Assembly: GCA_905147135.1 (NCBI GenBank) | Contig: LR990054.1 | Coordinates: 16,343,001 to 16,407,000 of the forward strand | Length of the DNA: 64,000 nucleotides | Direction: 5' to 3' | From: Blastobasis lacticolella | Lineage: Eukaryota > Arthropoda > Insecta > Lepidoptera > Blastobasidae | Shown here: piece by piece, positions 1-10,140 of the stretch | Position numbering within the stretch: the first letter of the stretch is position 1 | How the letters are laid out: each line of letters begins with the position of its first letter | Position numbers and translations under genes: made by a program | Notes under the pieces: model-generated | Told to the model about the DNA's origin: nothing | What the model saw: only the letters and a program-made list of their open reading frames with translations | Databases searched by the model: none

Positions 1-1
1 G

Positions 2-90
2 CGATTACGTATCATCGATTTCACTGGTTCAGTTGCTAACAAAGTTCCATTGCAATAAACTGCAACTATTAAACCGATGATACGTAATCG
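2..90. repeat. Stem-loop with 16-bp arms
   Basis: Perfect inverted repeat: cgattacgtatcatcg at 2-17 and its reverse complement at 75-90, with a 57-base loop. It may be the edge of a small inverted-repeat element whose other context lies outside the window. Confidence 0.7.
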
Positions 91-376
91 TAAATGTAAT
101 CGCAAAGGTAACAATTTAAATAACTGAATTCAGTTCGGAGTCGCGCAGCGTACCATATTGGCGCGGACGACGACGCGGTGACTAGGCGGGCGCGACGCGA
201 CGACAGGATGCGAGCGCTGCGCGTTTGTTTACAAATAATAAAATAAGCTTTCTGTCGTTAGTATAGGAACCAAAATTGCATAAACATTTGGGACAAATCG
301 CGCAGAAATCGCGTACGTCTGAATGGGCTCATGGATGGTTCAATAATTCATAATTTATACATAAAGTAAAAGAGAA
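91..376. other. Unassigned sequence with GC-rich patch
   Basis: No gene seen. 135-225 is rich in CG dinucleotides. Bases 219-246 reappear inverted at 63352-63380. Confidence 0.5.
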
Positions 377-476
377 ACTAACCGACAGATGTCGGAAAAC
401 TCCCGACAAAGTCTTTTCTATATGAATACTCAAATATTTCCCAAACGACTGAACCGGTTTTAACGAAACAAAAGCT
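377..476 (-). mobile_element. H repeat fragment
   Basis: Reverse complement of the H family: ctaaccgacag followed by cccgacaaag and then gaaccggttttaacgaaac, the usual order for this repeat read on the minus strand. H repeats have aacccccgac-type ends and an internal 'gaaccgatttcgat' block. The class is uncertain (Helitron-like or terminal-repeat MITE). Confidence 0.5.
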
Positions 477-1146
477 AGACACTTAGCTTGTACGAGTATA
501 TCAGAAAATGGCCACAATATTTTGTGGACTGAATTGTTTTAAATATGAAATTCAATCTACAAAGCGTGGGCTGAAGAATGCATTGTTGAAAATGCATAAG
601 AGACAAGGTGGCTGCCTATTCCAATCTACGGAAATTCAAGCTGATACGCCTCTTAAGTTGCAGTGCAAGGGGTGCAATCACTAAGGCTAGTAACCTAGGT
701 TACTTAGTGATAGGAAAATCAATTTGTAAAATCTGACAGTTTGCATGTGACGTCATATTATGTTGATATACCTACGTAACTGTTTCTTTTCTTTATTTAT
801 TTTAAGTTGTGGCGTTTCTAGTGGTAATGAATGAATTACTTATATATTTATTTATTTGCTTAACTCACGTACTCGTAACGTACACGACACAGCAGCATAA
901 TTAAGAACAATGTATTCCCTGAATCCCAATTCGGTGTTACAGTCCAGCACACCTTTGTATCCATATCCAGATAGGCAATCTATAGCACGCACGCACAGCG
1001 AACAATCATGTTGTACGATAGTATATCACGATGCTAAATAAAGAAGAGCGTTGACCCCGTCACTAGGCACTGGTATTCCGCGTTGTTGTGTTGTCATTTG
1101 TTTCATACGCGTAGTTGACGTTCGCTTGTTTCTATTGGTGTTTTGT
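477..1146. other. Unassigned AT-rich sequence
   Basis: Nothing recognised. Frequent stops in all frames and no internal repeat structure. Confidence 0.4.
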
Positions 1147-1262
1147 ATTAGACATAGATGTTATTTATTTTGATATTACAATACCGAGTAATACCGACAT
1201 TGAATAAGTGACAATTCTAAATCTAAATGCTACTTATATCTATTTAAAACCTACTTTAATAC
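1147..1262 (-). mobile_element. M repeat (retroelement tail)
   Basis: Shares agacatag..gttatttattttgatatt...tatctatttaaaacctac with 8816-8937, 20227-20343 and 61541-61660. The reverse complement ends in repeats of ATGTCT, which looks like a non-LTR retrotransposon 3' tail. Confidence 0.5.
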
Positions 1263-1678
1263 GGTGATTCGGATATGGGTCGAATGTGGGGTTTTCAGAT
1301 CATAGACTGCACTAAATAGCCACATTAATATTTTTTTATATTCTTTTGTTTTATTTACTTAAGCAAAGCCGACAGCCGTTGTTACAATAAATAAAAGTAA
1401 TAGCATTAGAAAAATAATAATATAGTAATAATTGTTTTGTAGGCAACTTCTGTCATGTGGCTCAAGGGTGATTCTATTGACTTTATTTACTAAACCTTTT
1501 TATGAAGTTAGCATATGTGAGATTATTGTAAAAGAAAAATAGGTTTTTAAATTAGATACCCATTAGTAACTATAGTTAGTAATATACTCCAACCATATAT
1601 ATTTGTGTGAATTGTAAAAGCATATTGATGTGTTATTATTTGAATTTTTGTTAATTGGTCTAGCCAGGCTTTGTGGAC
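1263..1678. other. Unassigned AT-rich sequence
   Basis: Very AT-rich stretch with many short A and T runs. No coding signal or repeat match inside the window. Confidence 0.4.
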
Positions 1679-2033
1679 GTATATGTCTGTCTATGGCATC
1701 GTAGCTTCCGAACGGCTGGACCGATTTCGTTACGGTTTTCTTTATTTGAAAGGCAGTTTAATCGAGATGATTTTAAGCTTTGTTCCATTATAATCGATTC
1801 TGTAGTTTAGAAGCATTTTTAGTATATGTACACTTGGTCAGAGGTAAGCTCACCACCAAGGTTGCCGAAGACCGAGCGAGGTGGACCTGGAGTACTAGGA
1901 AGGCGGACCCTGGGCCCGTGGTGCCGCGCGGGGGCGCAACCGGGACAAAACGGCAAGATGATGATGATGATGATGACGATGATGACACTTGGTCGGTGGT
2001 TTTCCGACGTTTTTCTGTCGGTTAGGTTATTAG
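1679..2033 (+). mobile_element. H repeat interrupted by an RTE-D tail
   Basis: The left part (1679-1829) has the H block 'tggcatcgtagcttccgaac' and 'tttaatcgagatg'. The right part (1995-2033) has the terminal 'ttttctgtcggttaggttat'. Between them sits a retrotransposon fragment at 1840-1984 flanked by a direct repeat, so the H copy was there first. Confidence 0.65.
1840..1984 (+). mobile_element. RTE-D LINE 3' end with (GAT)n tail
   Basis: Reads as an RTE-like C-terminus (AEDRARWTWSTRKADPG) running into a tail 'gcgcaaccgggacaaaacgg' and (gat)n. It is flanked by acacttggtc at 1830-1839 and 1985-1994, a 10-bp or longer target duplication. The 3' tail matches that of SINE-1. Confidence 0.65.
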
Positions 2034-2532
2034 TCAAGTACTTTGTGGATTGCATTTTCCCGAATTCCCTCGTATTCGAATCGAATATACTACGTAAATG
2101 CTCCAACAACTCCATGCTCCCTACGTGAGCCCACAACAATACAACTCTGCCGGATCGGATCGCCGGGCGTACAACGCATAAGGCAAGTTAGTCACCGCTA
2201 TCCGCCGCAGGTGACGTCACGCGCCTCCGTTATGACCTACGTGCCCGATGGCTGATACCACGATCGCCCATATCCGTGTTCTGGACTGTACTGTGCGCTC
2301 TACAAATGGAAATGGGAAGATACGCTGTCCTGTGTCGTGGTATTTAGTGCTATGAATGCTTTTTTATTTTTACAAGCTTCTATGCATATTTTTTTTCATA
2401 TTATGGGTATTTAATTGAAATAGAATAGTACATTATAACACACATTACATACAAAATACACAAACTTAAAGCTACAAGATGCTAAAAAAAAATACACAAA
2501 CAAATTGACATACAAAAAACCGATACTAAATC
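2034..2532. other. Unassigned sequence
   Basis: Moderately GC-rich to about 2340, then AT-rich with T runs. No gene or repeat recognised. Confidence 0.4.
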
Positions 2533-2875
2533 TTTTTTTTTTATGTCATAGGAAAGCAAACAGGCAAGCGGGCTACCTGATGGACAGTGGTCACCACTGC
2601 CTATAGACATTAGCAACACCAAGAGTATAGCCAATGCGTTGCCCACCTCTATAACACGTTGCTCTGGCAGCAAAAAGACAAATGCCACACCACTGCCAAA
2701 GCCACGGTTCCCCAAATCCCCACCCCATGGAGCACTGGAAACCTTACTCACCGGCAGAAACACAATACTATTTAAAAGAGTACTATTTAGCTGCGATATT
2801 CTGTAAGGTGGAGGTTCTTCCCCAGTCGGGCGGCTCCAATTCGAACGAGATACCCCGCTATGCCTTACCTCTCTT
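2533..2875 (-). mobile_element. Family A SINE-like element, copy 1
   Basis: Poly-T at the left edge (a poly-A tail on the minus strand), then a LINE-L-like 3' region (about 125 bp) and a unique 5' region ending 'tacctctctt'. The same 5' end occurs in the copies at 7793 and 48199, so this is a defined non-autonomous element rather than random LINE truncation. No tRNA head is obvious. Minus-strand frames show the LINE-like 'MSIGSGDHCPSGSPLACL'. Confidence 0.65.
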
Positions 2876-2934
2876 CTATCGGCTTCTATTTAACATGCAC
2901 TATTCGTAATTCGTATGTAAGTTGTCCGTAAAAA

Positions 2935-3130
2935 TTTGCAAACCATTTTGCGACAATTTGTTAGTATCCGATTGAGCTGAAATTTGGTATACCTACGTAA
3001 CTTGGATCACTGGTACATCAATGGTACCATGGAGCTGGTCTGATGATGGAGTCGGAAGGTGGTCATAGGAACTAATAACCGCAATAATAACCCCATCGTT
3101 TTTGGGCTCTTTGGAATGCTCTTGATGAGT
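2935..3130 (+). mobile_element. Dispersed lepidopteran-type repeat (X)
   Basis: Contains 'gattgagctgaaatttggta' and 'tggtctgatgatggagtcgg' and ends in an (AATA)n-like tail. I recognise this pattern from other moth sequences. It has no second copy in this window, so its class is open. Confidence 0.4.
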
Positions 3131-3365
3131 AATAAATAAATAAATATTCGTGGACAAATTCACACACCGCCATCTAGCCCCAAACTAAGCAAAGCTTGTA
3201 CTATGGGTGCTAGATAACTGAAATACTTTTTAAATACATACTTATTATACATAGAACACCCAGACCCGTAACAGAAATTAAAATTCACCATTTCCATTTC
3301 TGCCCGGCCGGGAATCGAACCCGGGACCTCTTGCGTGTTGACCATTGAACCACTCAGGTCGTCGT
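3131..3365 (-). mobile_element. SINE-2 (tRNA-Gly-derived), near full length
   Basis: On the minus strand: a head with B box GGTTCGATTCCCGGC, a middle 'ttctgttacgggtctgggtg', then 'tttggggctagatggcg' and an AT-rich (TTTA) tail. The head resembles tRNA-Gly(GCC). It is an inactive relic as far as can be judged, not a tRNA gene. Confidence 0.8.
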
Positions 3366-3729
3366 AGCTACTATACCACGCAATAAAAGCTTGTTTTGAT
3401 TTTTTTATTTCATTTGAGTACTTATTTGTATAAATGCGACGTCGCATCATAAGAATACTAAAAATATGAGCTCGCACAATGCAAATGTAAGATGGCCCGG
3501 TCCGTATAATGATTAAAGTGGCGCCTACTCGAGATAAGTGTAATAAATACGAGATAAAGTAATGTTTGTCTCGGACAACAACCATCATCATAAGTGTTAT
3601 TGATTGGCGGTAGAAATAGATAGTACAAAACTCTCGGTAACAAACTAAAATATTGATGCAGCACAATGCACGATAACGAAAATATTACAACTGTAGTAAA
3701 TAATCGTGTAACGCAAATAATTTTATTGC
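3366..3729. other. Unassigned AT-rich sequence
   Basis: No gene or repeat recognised. Long frames here are chance and run into the adjoining SINE-2. Confidence 0.4.
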
Positions 3730-3930
3730 CAAGGGAGACACGTTTAGCCTGATGGAAAGTGGCTACCGTCGACCTAAGGCACATCTGCAACCTAAGAGGA
3801 GCTGATGCGATACCGGCCTTTGGCATGCCTTTTGAAGAACCCCACGTCGTACCCAGTGTGAAGACTTCGGGAGAGAGCTCATTCTACACCTTGCACGTGC
3901 GCTGTAGAAAGGCTCGATGCTCGTACGTTA
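3730..3930 (-). mobile_element. LINE-Y 3' coding remnant
   Basis: Carries 'cctgatggaaagtggctacc' and then a degenerate RT C-terminal region ('ccggcctttggcatgccttt', 'gggagagagctcattctaca'). A shorter relative lies at 22488-22570. Broken by stops and frameshifts. Confidence 0.5.
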
Positions 3931-4020
3931 CTTGGATGTCAGGTATCTACATGATATGGAGTTCTATTTAATTTACTTTACTTATTCTTATGTCTGAATT
4001 TACTGTCTTGTTCTGTAAGT

Positions 4021-4277
4021 ATCATCATCATTGCAGCCCATAACAGTCCATCGCAGGACTTAGGGCCTCTCCCACGAAAGGGCAGGTTATTGCCATAATC
4101 TCCACGCTTAGCGGGTTGGAGATCGCAGTGTTATAGATATAACAATGGAAAACGCTGCTGCCCATTTTCCAGCTTACGGAGACTAGATATTTTGTCTCGA
4201 AAACGTTAGACGTCTTGTACGATACCCATGAGTGTAAGGGGTTGGTGCTATTCCACTCTGCCGGACGCCACACGGCC
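4021..4277 (-). mobile_element. W repeat, full-length copy
   Basis: Begins (minus strand) ggccgtgtggcgtccggcag and ends with 'cagtccatcgcaggactt' reversed plus a (GATGAT)n tail. It shares both ends with 37483-37722 and 39119-39377. SINE-like size (257 bp) and tail. Confidence 0.65.
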
Positions 4278-4454
4278 ATTCTATTTAATTAAACTTATTC
4301 TGATGTCTGTTTACTGTCTTTTACTGTAAGTATGTCTGTATGTAATTGCACTACTGGTTAGATAACCGCATTTGGTTGCAAGGGCGTCTCGCATTCTGAC
4401 TGAAACAAACGACCGCGGTGCCCGACCGCCGGAGCCGAAACAACCAGTGCTAGA

Positions 4455-4840
4455 GAAGGGCCATTGTTTTAAATAAATAACAATCGAATAATTCGGATAA
4501 CAATTCGGTATTTACGAATAAAAATGAATTTTTAGATTTAATTAATTTTTCACGAATTTATTGCTTCCAATGAAAAGAGTGAATGAATTATTTTAATTAA
4601 CACATATTTTAAGTGATGGTTTTTATTCATGTAATTACATGAATAAAGTTTAATTAAACAAAGTTATTATGCCACTTCTGAATAGTGAAGCTTCTATCAT
4701 TAATTATTTTGTTCGATTTTAATTCGATTGACACTAAATAATTAAAAGCCTTTTTTCATTCGAATAGCACTTTTATGCAATAGAATAATTCGAATCATTG
4801 TTCTCTCGAATGAATCATTCACATTGTCCCATCACTAAAC
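4455..4840. mobile_element. hAT-like AT-rich element (probable)
   Basis: AT-rich block full of ttcgaat/attcgaa motifs, ending 'cattgtcccatcacta'. It resembles 18045-18757, which also ends 'cccatcact'. Terminal tagtgatggg-type repeats are typical of insect hAT elements. The left end and an 8-bp duplication are not clear. Confidence 0.35.
4622..4647. repeat. 26-bp perfect palindrome
   Basis: tttattcatgtaa followed directly by its reverse complement, no spacer. It lies inside the probable hAT-like element. Confidence 0.85.
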
Positions 4841-5259
4841 CGTGTAATACTTAGCCGCTGTAATGACGGCATTACACTTACACGACTACCGTCTTTTGGA
4901 CGCACTCCAAAAGGCAACCCTAGGGAGCGATCTTTTTAAGTCCCCGGCCCTTTGGCCCGCGAGCCAGATATTTAAACTTGGCAAAGGCAAGCCCGGGTAA
5001 AACTTTCTAAGGAAAGCGTTAAGGTTACGTTGGACAGATATATCTTTACTGGCAACACTGCGGTGGAAATGTTGCCATGGGGAAAAACAAGAATCGAGCG
5101 GTAATGGTTTGGTGGTCAACAAATCAAGTTGGCCAAGTTTTATGGGCGTGTCTTGGCGTCGACAGATTGGGTGGGAATCGATTAGCGATGAGCTACTGTG
5201 CTTGCTACTTTAAGTAGAAAGTTACTACCTAATAGTTTACCTACTCGTGCTTACTCACT
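4841..5259. other. Unassigned sequence
   Basis: A minus-strand frame of 78 codons (4886-5122) has no recognisable domain and no support. Nothing else seen. Confidence 0.4.
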
Positions 5260-5700
5260 ATGATGAGACAGCGACAAAAAGAATCTTGGCCTCCGACAGA
5301 AGCTCCATTGCTCTTTGTCCTGTGCGAACGTCTTGCCAGCAGTCCCGACAGGACTCTTTCCTACCTATCCCTAAATACCTCGGACGTCCGACCAACCTAC
5401 CACCTGACCTTATTTAAGAACCCAGGTATAGGCGAAAGGTCTATTTTTAAAAGTAACAAAATGAGAAGTGAATGTTTTGAAAGATATCCACCATCTCGTT
5501 TGCGTTTTGTATCCACTTTTCTTATGCGCACTGCAAAGGACTGGAACTCTCTGCATGAGTCATTGTTCCCCGATAAGTATAACCTTGGGGTCTTGAAATC
5601 AAGAGTGAATAGGTATCTTCTAGGCACGCATGCTACATCTTCGACCTCATCGTCGTTTTCCATCAGGTGAGTTGAGGTCAAATGCAAGCCTGCTGAAAAT
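5260..5700 (+). pseudogene. LINE-C (CR1/Jockey-like) RT C-terminal remnant with 3' UTR
   Basis: The frame 5260-5670 ends in a typical non-LTR retrotransposon C-terminus: RFVSTFLMRTAKDWNSLHE, then LFPDKYNLGVLKSRVNRYL. A short 3' UTR (tcaggtgagttgaggtcaaa) and an A-rich tail near 5700 follow. The element is truncated upstream: no palm-domain motif such as FADD is present, so this is only the last part of the second ORF. The upstream 40 residues are poorly conserved with other copies and may be frameshifted. Same family as 20150-20600, 48598-48765 and the fragments in both duplicated units near 28 and 31 kb. Not a host gene. Confidence 0.75.
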
Positions 5701-5770
5701 AAAAAAACAAAAAAAGGTATGCAAGATATAGCACTAATGCTCCATATAAAATGGTTAGATTTTATTCATA

Positions 5771-5866
5771 GGTTAGAATAGTCATTGGTATTAGGCCGCT
5801 GTGGGATTCGAACCCGGTACCTCTCGGTATCGAGTCGGATACCTTAACCACTCAGCCACCGACGCT
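5771..5866 (-). mobile_element. SINE-1 head only
   Basis: Minus strand carries GTGGCTGAGTGGTTAAGG and GGTTCGAATCCCAC, the A and B boxes of the SINE-1 tRNA-like head, plus 'accaatgact'. The body is missing. Confidence 0.7.
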
Positions 5867-6456
5867 GTAAGTGTACTCAATTAATTAAACGCAAAGTAAC
5901 TCTCCGACTACAATAAAAGCTACAACGACTAGGGAGTTTCGTGCATTTTCGCATAAGTACGTACATTTCGCAACGAGAACCAACCCGTTATTCCGTTGCT
6001 GCAGTTGCTGCGATAAATACAAATCCCGTTAATGTACGAATCCCGTTAATGTCCCGCCTTGGGGCCCTAAACCTACTTATCCTGTCTCTGGGATTATTGC
6101 TAATTTACTCTAAACTCGTATAAACTTTGTGTGTACTCATAAAACCATCGAGAGACGTTATCCCCTTAATAAAATATTAAATAAGTATCCTAACTGCTTA
6201 ACTTCGGACAATAGCTTCCGAAGTTGTGTAAGAGCCTGCCTTTTTGTCAATATAGGACAGTTACTTATACAAAGTTAAATTGCTGTTTTTAATTTATTTC
6301 GGCAACGTGTTCGGGATCGTGTTCCAAGTTGATGATGCAAGGAAATGAAAGGTGTCAAATTGGCGGTGTGTTATTTATGCATGTGTATTGGTAATTTCAC
6401 CCGCACCACCTGGGGCCCAAGTCCAAATCCAACTAAATTAAGTTTCAATTGGTTTG
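5867..6456. other. Unassigned sequence
   Basis: Contains a chance 60-codon frame (5941-6123). No repeat or gene recognised. Confidence 0.4.
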
Positions 6457-6702
6457 GACGACCTGAATGGTTCAGATGGTTAACATCGGTCTGCCACGCA
6501 GAGGTCCCGGGTTGGATTCCCGGCCAGGCAGAAATTTAAATGATGTGTTTTAATTTCTGTTACGGGTCTGGGTCTTGTCTGTATAATAAGTATGTATTTA
6601 AAAAATATGTAAGTGTTTATCAGTTTTCTGGCACCCATAACATAAGCTTTGCTTACTTTGGAGCTAGATCGAACTGTGTGAATTGTCCAAGCATATTTAT
6701 TG
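6457..6702 (+). mobile_element. SINE-2, near full length
   Basis: Head 'gacgacctgaatggttcaga', anticodon-loop region 'ctgccacgc', T-arm 'cccgggttggattcccggcc' (one change in the B box), body 'ttctgttacgggtctggg' and tail 'gtccaagcatatttatt'. Confidence 0.8.
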
Positions 6703-7051
6703 AGCCATTCGTAGTTTAGCAGAAGTGGGGCCCCAGATTTCCTAAACCGCAGTTTCTTTGTAGATTTTAAAAGGTAACACCAATAACTAGGTATTCGACT
6801 GAGAGTCAATTACCAACGATTCCATTACGACTCCATTGATAAAAATTCTACATGTGTATGTCAATTCGTCTCAAACGTAATGAGGTCGCAATTAAGTCTC
6901 GATGGAGCATCAATAGCATGTGACACAAATAAAATTAGCAGACTCGAGGCTCTGATGGCCCGCTCGCTCGTTTTCCTCCAAATACGGATAATTGGGACAA
7001 TTGGGAATACAACACAAGAGACACAAATTGAATTGAAATAACAGGTAAAAA
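6703..7051. other. Unassigned sequence
   Basis: Nothing recognised. Confidence 0.4.
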
Positions 7052-7378
7052 CATCGTCATGGGGTTAATGTCCCGGTTGTGCTCTCGCGCACGAGGGCTC
7101 TGGGTTCGCCTTGACTATGGTCCAGGATTTGGCAGATCAGGTAATTGCAATGGAGCTATCTGGCCTCCGTGACCCGGCTACCGTGAACCTGACCAGATTG
7201 GATCATGGTCACACATCCAGTCACCTAAATGTGCAGGTTTCAACACGATGATTTCCCTCATCGTAAAAGACTTACATAACTCAGAAAGGACTCATTGGCA
7301 CATGGTTACAGTGGGTTTCGAACCCAGTACCTCTCACTTACAAGTCGGATACCTCACCCATTCGGCCACAGACACTCC
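7052..7378 (-). mobile_element. SINE-1, near full length
   Basis: Minus strand: degenerate head at the right (B box gttcgaaacccac), 'atgtgcaggtt', 'ccaatctggtcaggt', 'atctgccaaatcctgg' and the tail 'gcacaaccgggacattaac' at the left. Confidence 0.75.
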
Positions 7379-7773
7379 AATTGAGCTATCAGGTACTCAC
7401 AAAAGGCACAAAACACAAACTCCAGGAAATCCACACAGGGTAAGTTTCCTCGCAGTAAATGCCAGCGAATCTACATAGGATGCATTGCAACGCATTAAAT
7501 GGAAGAGCTCCATAAATCCTAGTAAAGCCCGGACAAACGGTGGCACTCACATTTTCATTACATATTTTAAAACAGGCGAAGTGTCCCCGGTTATTTTTAT
7601 TTTATCTTGTAACCACTTACATCGCTTATGGAAATGAACCATTTTTTTTTCTAATAGAGCAGCGAAAATGTACGGTTTCAGTGTGCACCTAATGTGAATT
7701 TTAGTTTGAATAATTTGAAGGCGGCAAACAAGCTTGCGCCCTGCCTGATGGTTTTATATTACTTTATAGAACA
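7379..7773. other. Unassigned sequence
   Basis: No gene or repeat recognised. Short T run at 7644. Confidence 0.4.
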
Positions 7774-8357
7774 CTAGTGGACCCGGCGCGACTTTTTTTT
7801 TATGTCTTACGGTAGGCAAACAGGCAAGCGGGCCACCTGATGGAAAGTGGTCACCACTGCCTATAGCCATTAGCAACACCAAGAGTCTCGCCAATGCGTT
7901 GCCCACCCCTATAACTCGTTGTTCTGGCAGCAAAAAGGCAAATTCCCCTCCACTGCCAAAGCCACGGTTCCCCAAATTCCCACCCCATGGAGCACCTGAA
8001 ACCTTACTCACCGGCAGAAACACAACACTATTTAAAAGAGTATTATTTAGCTGCGATATTCTGTAAGGTGGAGGTACCTCCCCAGTCGGGCGGCTCCAAT
8101 TCGAACGAAATACCCCGTTATGCCCTACCTCTCTCTTTGTCCGCGTGGCGTCCTACCCTTACTCTACACCTACCCTACATCTACTCTACGCCTACCCTAC
8201 ACTTACTTAACAACTACCCTTTTTTCGTGCTCTAAACGTTCCTCTTGAATCACCCTATATATTTTTGAAAACTGCATTAAAATCCGTTGCGTAGTTCAAA
8301 ATATCTAAGCGTACGAACATACAGGCAGCGGAAAACGACTTTGTTTTATACTATGTG
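7774..8357 (+). mobile_element. P repeat split by a family A insertion
   Basis: Left piece ctagtggacccggcgcgac (7774-7792). Right piece from about 8138 to 'gcggaaaacgactttgtttt' at 8357. P begins 'ctagtggacccggc' and ends 'gcgactttgttttatactat', a layout like RTE-type 3' UTRs and Helitron-like repeats of Lepidoptera. The insertion between is family A on the minus strand. 8150-8220 also contains short 'ctacaccta' repeats. Confidence 0.6.
7793..8137 (-). mobile_element. Family A SINE-like element, copy 2
   Basis: Poly-T at 7793, LINE-L-like tail to about 7915, then the A-specific body to 'cctacctctct'. It lies inside a P repeat. Same 5' end as the other two copies. Confidence 0.7.
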
Positions 8358-8387
8358 TGGATAGAAATAGCTTATGTCAACACTTAG

Positions 8388-8600
8388 GAGTGGAGGTAGC
8401 CGATTGGTTAAGATATCCGACTCGTAAGCGTGAGGTACCGGGTTCGAATCCCACTGCGGCCATGTACCAATGACTCTTTTCTGAGCTATACGTACATTAG
8501 TTGAATGCTAACCGATGCTCTTACGGTGAGGGAAAACATCGTGATGAAACCTGCACATTCAGCCGACTGAATGTGTAACCATGATCCAATCTGGTCAGGC
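8388..8600 (+). mobile_element. SINE-1, 3'-truncated
   Basis: Intact-looking head with 'ccgattggttaagatatccg' and 'gggttcgaatcccactgcgg', then the body to 'ccaatctggtcagg'. The 3' half is absent. Confidence 0.8.
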
Positions 8601-8815
8601 GCTATGCGGTTCTAGCTGGCCAGCAATTATACCATGGCCTGAACCTAAGGCTTTATTGTTCCAAGCTGGCTTAGCATGGTTAAGTCGGAGGTAAATGCTA
8701 CCTCGGATTTAAAGAGTTAGCGTTAATCTCTGAGTTTAATGTTTAAATTTATAATATGGCCCACGGACGTGCGCGGGTTAGCCAACTGGCTCTGGGTTAG
8801 TGTTGTCAAAGGCAA
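8601..8815. other. Unassigned sequence
   Basis: Nothing recognised. Confidence 0.4.
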
Positions 8816-8937
8816 TGTAGACATAGACATTATTTATTTTGACATCACAATACTCATAATACTTACAGGTAACATTTTAAAATCTTGATTCAACTCATAT
8901 CTATTTAAAACCTACTTAAATAAAGGGATTCGAACAT
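8816..8937 (-). mobile_element. M repeat
   Basis: agacatagacattatttatt, then 'ttgacatcacaatactcata', then 'tatctatttaaaacctactt', as at 1147 and 20227. Confidence 0.55.
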
Positions 8938-9205
8938 GTCGACATGACATTTAAAATCTGACGTAAAGAAATAGTCAATACAAATCACTGTGGAGTAAGA
9001 GAGAGCGTCCACTTAAATAATTCACTATTCGATCGTAACTTGGACTTGTTGACTCTGGCTTAATTTCTACTGGTAGGTAAGCTGTTGGTTAAAAAATCAA
9101 TACATTAACCATGTGATAGTAAGCCCCGAGAACAAGTGGTTACCACAGAATACTGATGCTAACTTTATACGACAACCGTAAATCGAAGGTTTTGCTCTAT
9201 GCTAT

Positions 9206-9665
9206 TTTTTTTTATGTTACACAGCAGACAAACAGGCAAGCGGGCCACCTGATGGAAAGTGGTCACCGCCGCCTATGGACATCAACAACACCAGGGGAGT
9301 CACCAATGCGTTGCCCGCCTCTAAAGAGACCTCTAATGTACCTCTTGAACGATCCCATGTCATAGTCCAAAGGAAACACTGTGGCTGGGAGCTCATTCCA
9401 CATCCGAATCGTACGAGCGAGAAACGTTCTTTCGAACCTTCGCGTGGTGACCAACAGAGGGTCTACGTAGTGGGGATGAGTACCCAGCCCACGGCGGGCG
9501 GTGCGATGGCGGAATTGTGCTGTGGGCACCAGATCGAAAAGTTCCTCGGAACACTCTACATTGTACAGCCGATAGAACACACACAGGGAGCCAAAGTCCC
9601 TTCGGTTTGCTCGTGGTTTCAACTTGCTTGTTTGCTATATTCAGTTTGTGACACCACACGCTCAT
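9206..9665 (-). pseudogene. LINE-L RT C-terminal remnant with 3' tail
   Basis: The minus frame 9263-9622 ends in a clear non-LTR retrotransposon C-terminus: FGSLCVFYRLYNVECSEELF, HRTARRGLGTHPHYVDP, MWNELPATVFPLDYDMGSFK and GGQRIGDSPGVVDVHRRR before the stop. This is the conserved last ~110 residues of CR1/Jockey-superfamily RT proteins, with the histidine- and cysteine-bearing region still visible. The 3' UTR (gatggacacctg-type sequence reversed) runs to a poly-T at 9206-9216, the element's poly-A tail. The catalytic RT domain is missing, so the copy is 5'-truncated and dead. Relatives: 15691, 44118, 48050, 48864 and 60695. Confidence 0.8.
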
Positions 9666-10140
9666 ACTAGATTGTCCAAGTCTAAAGTTTTGGTTGTTAG
9701 CTCATGATGACGTCATACTTTCCGCGACACAGTCGTATGTGAGTAGGTAAGCTACGGGCGAAAGAAATGGAATCCAATCTTTTGAAATGCCATATTTTCT
9801 TTTCAGCGGCCAGCCAGTGCTTTGTTTTTAAAAATCGAAACTGCACTCGCCGGCACTCCGCACATAAAGGCTTAGACTTTAAAAAGAAAAAAAGCGTAAG
9901 ACCGCCCCAAACGGCAAAGGCAATAGACGACAAGTTGCACGGCTGAATGGAGGGTTAGAAAAAAGAAATGGTGGTCAGTAGTCGCGGGAAACCGTAAGCA
10001 TTTGCTGGTCACGTAGGGTTGTCCGCTGTGAGTTTTCCACGCTATTTAATTTTATTCCAGGTATTTCTGCTTTATTAAATTATGTGTTTATTTTTATACT
10101 AACGCTAAAGTAGTCTGCATGACATCCTTTTAGTCACTAA
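9666..10140. other. Unassigned sequence
   Basis: No gene or repeat recognised. Confidence 0.4.

Noticed and set aside
1780..2139. Open frames with Asp- or Ser-rich runs near 1.9 kb
   Set aside because: The runs come from the (GAT)n tail of the RTE-D insertion read in different frames.
3160..3666. 168-codon minus-strand open frame
   Set aside because: Half of it is antisense SINE-2, including the tRNA-like head. No protein family recognised.
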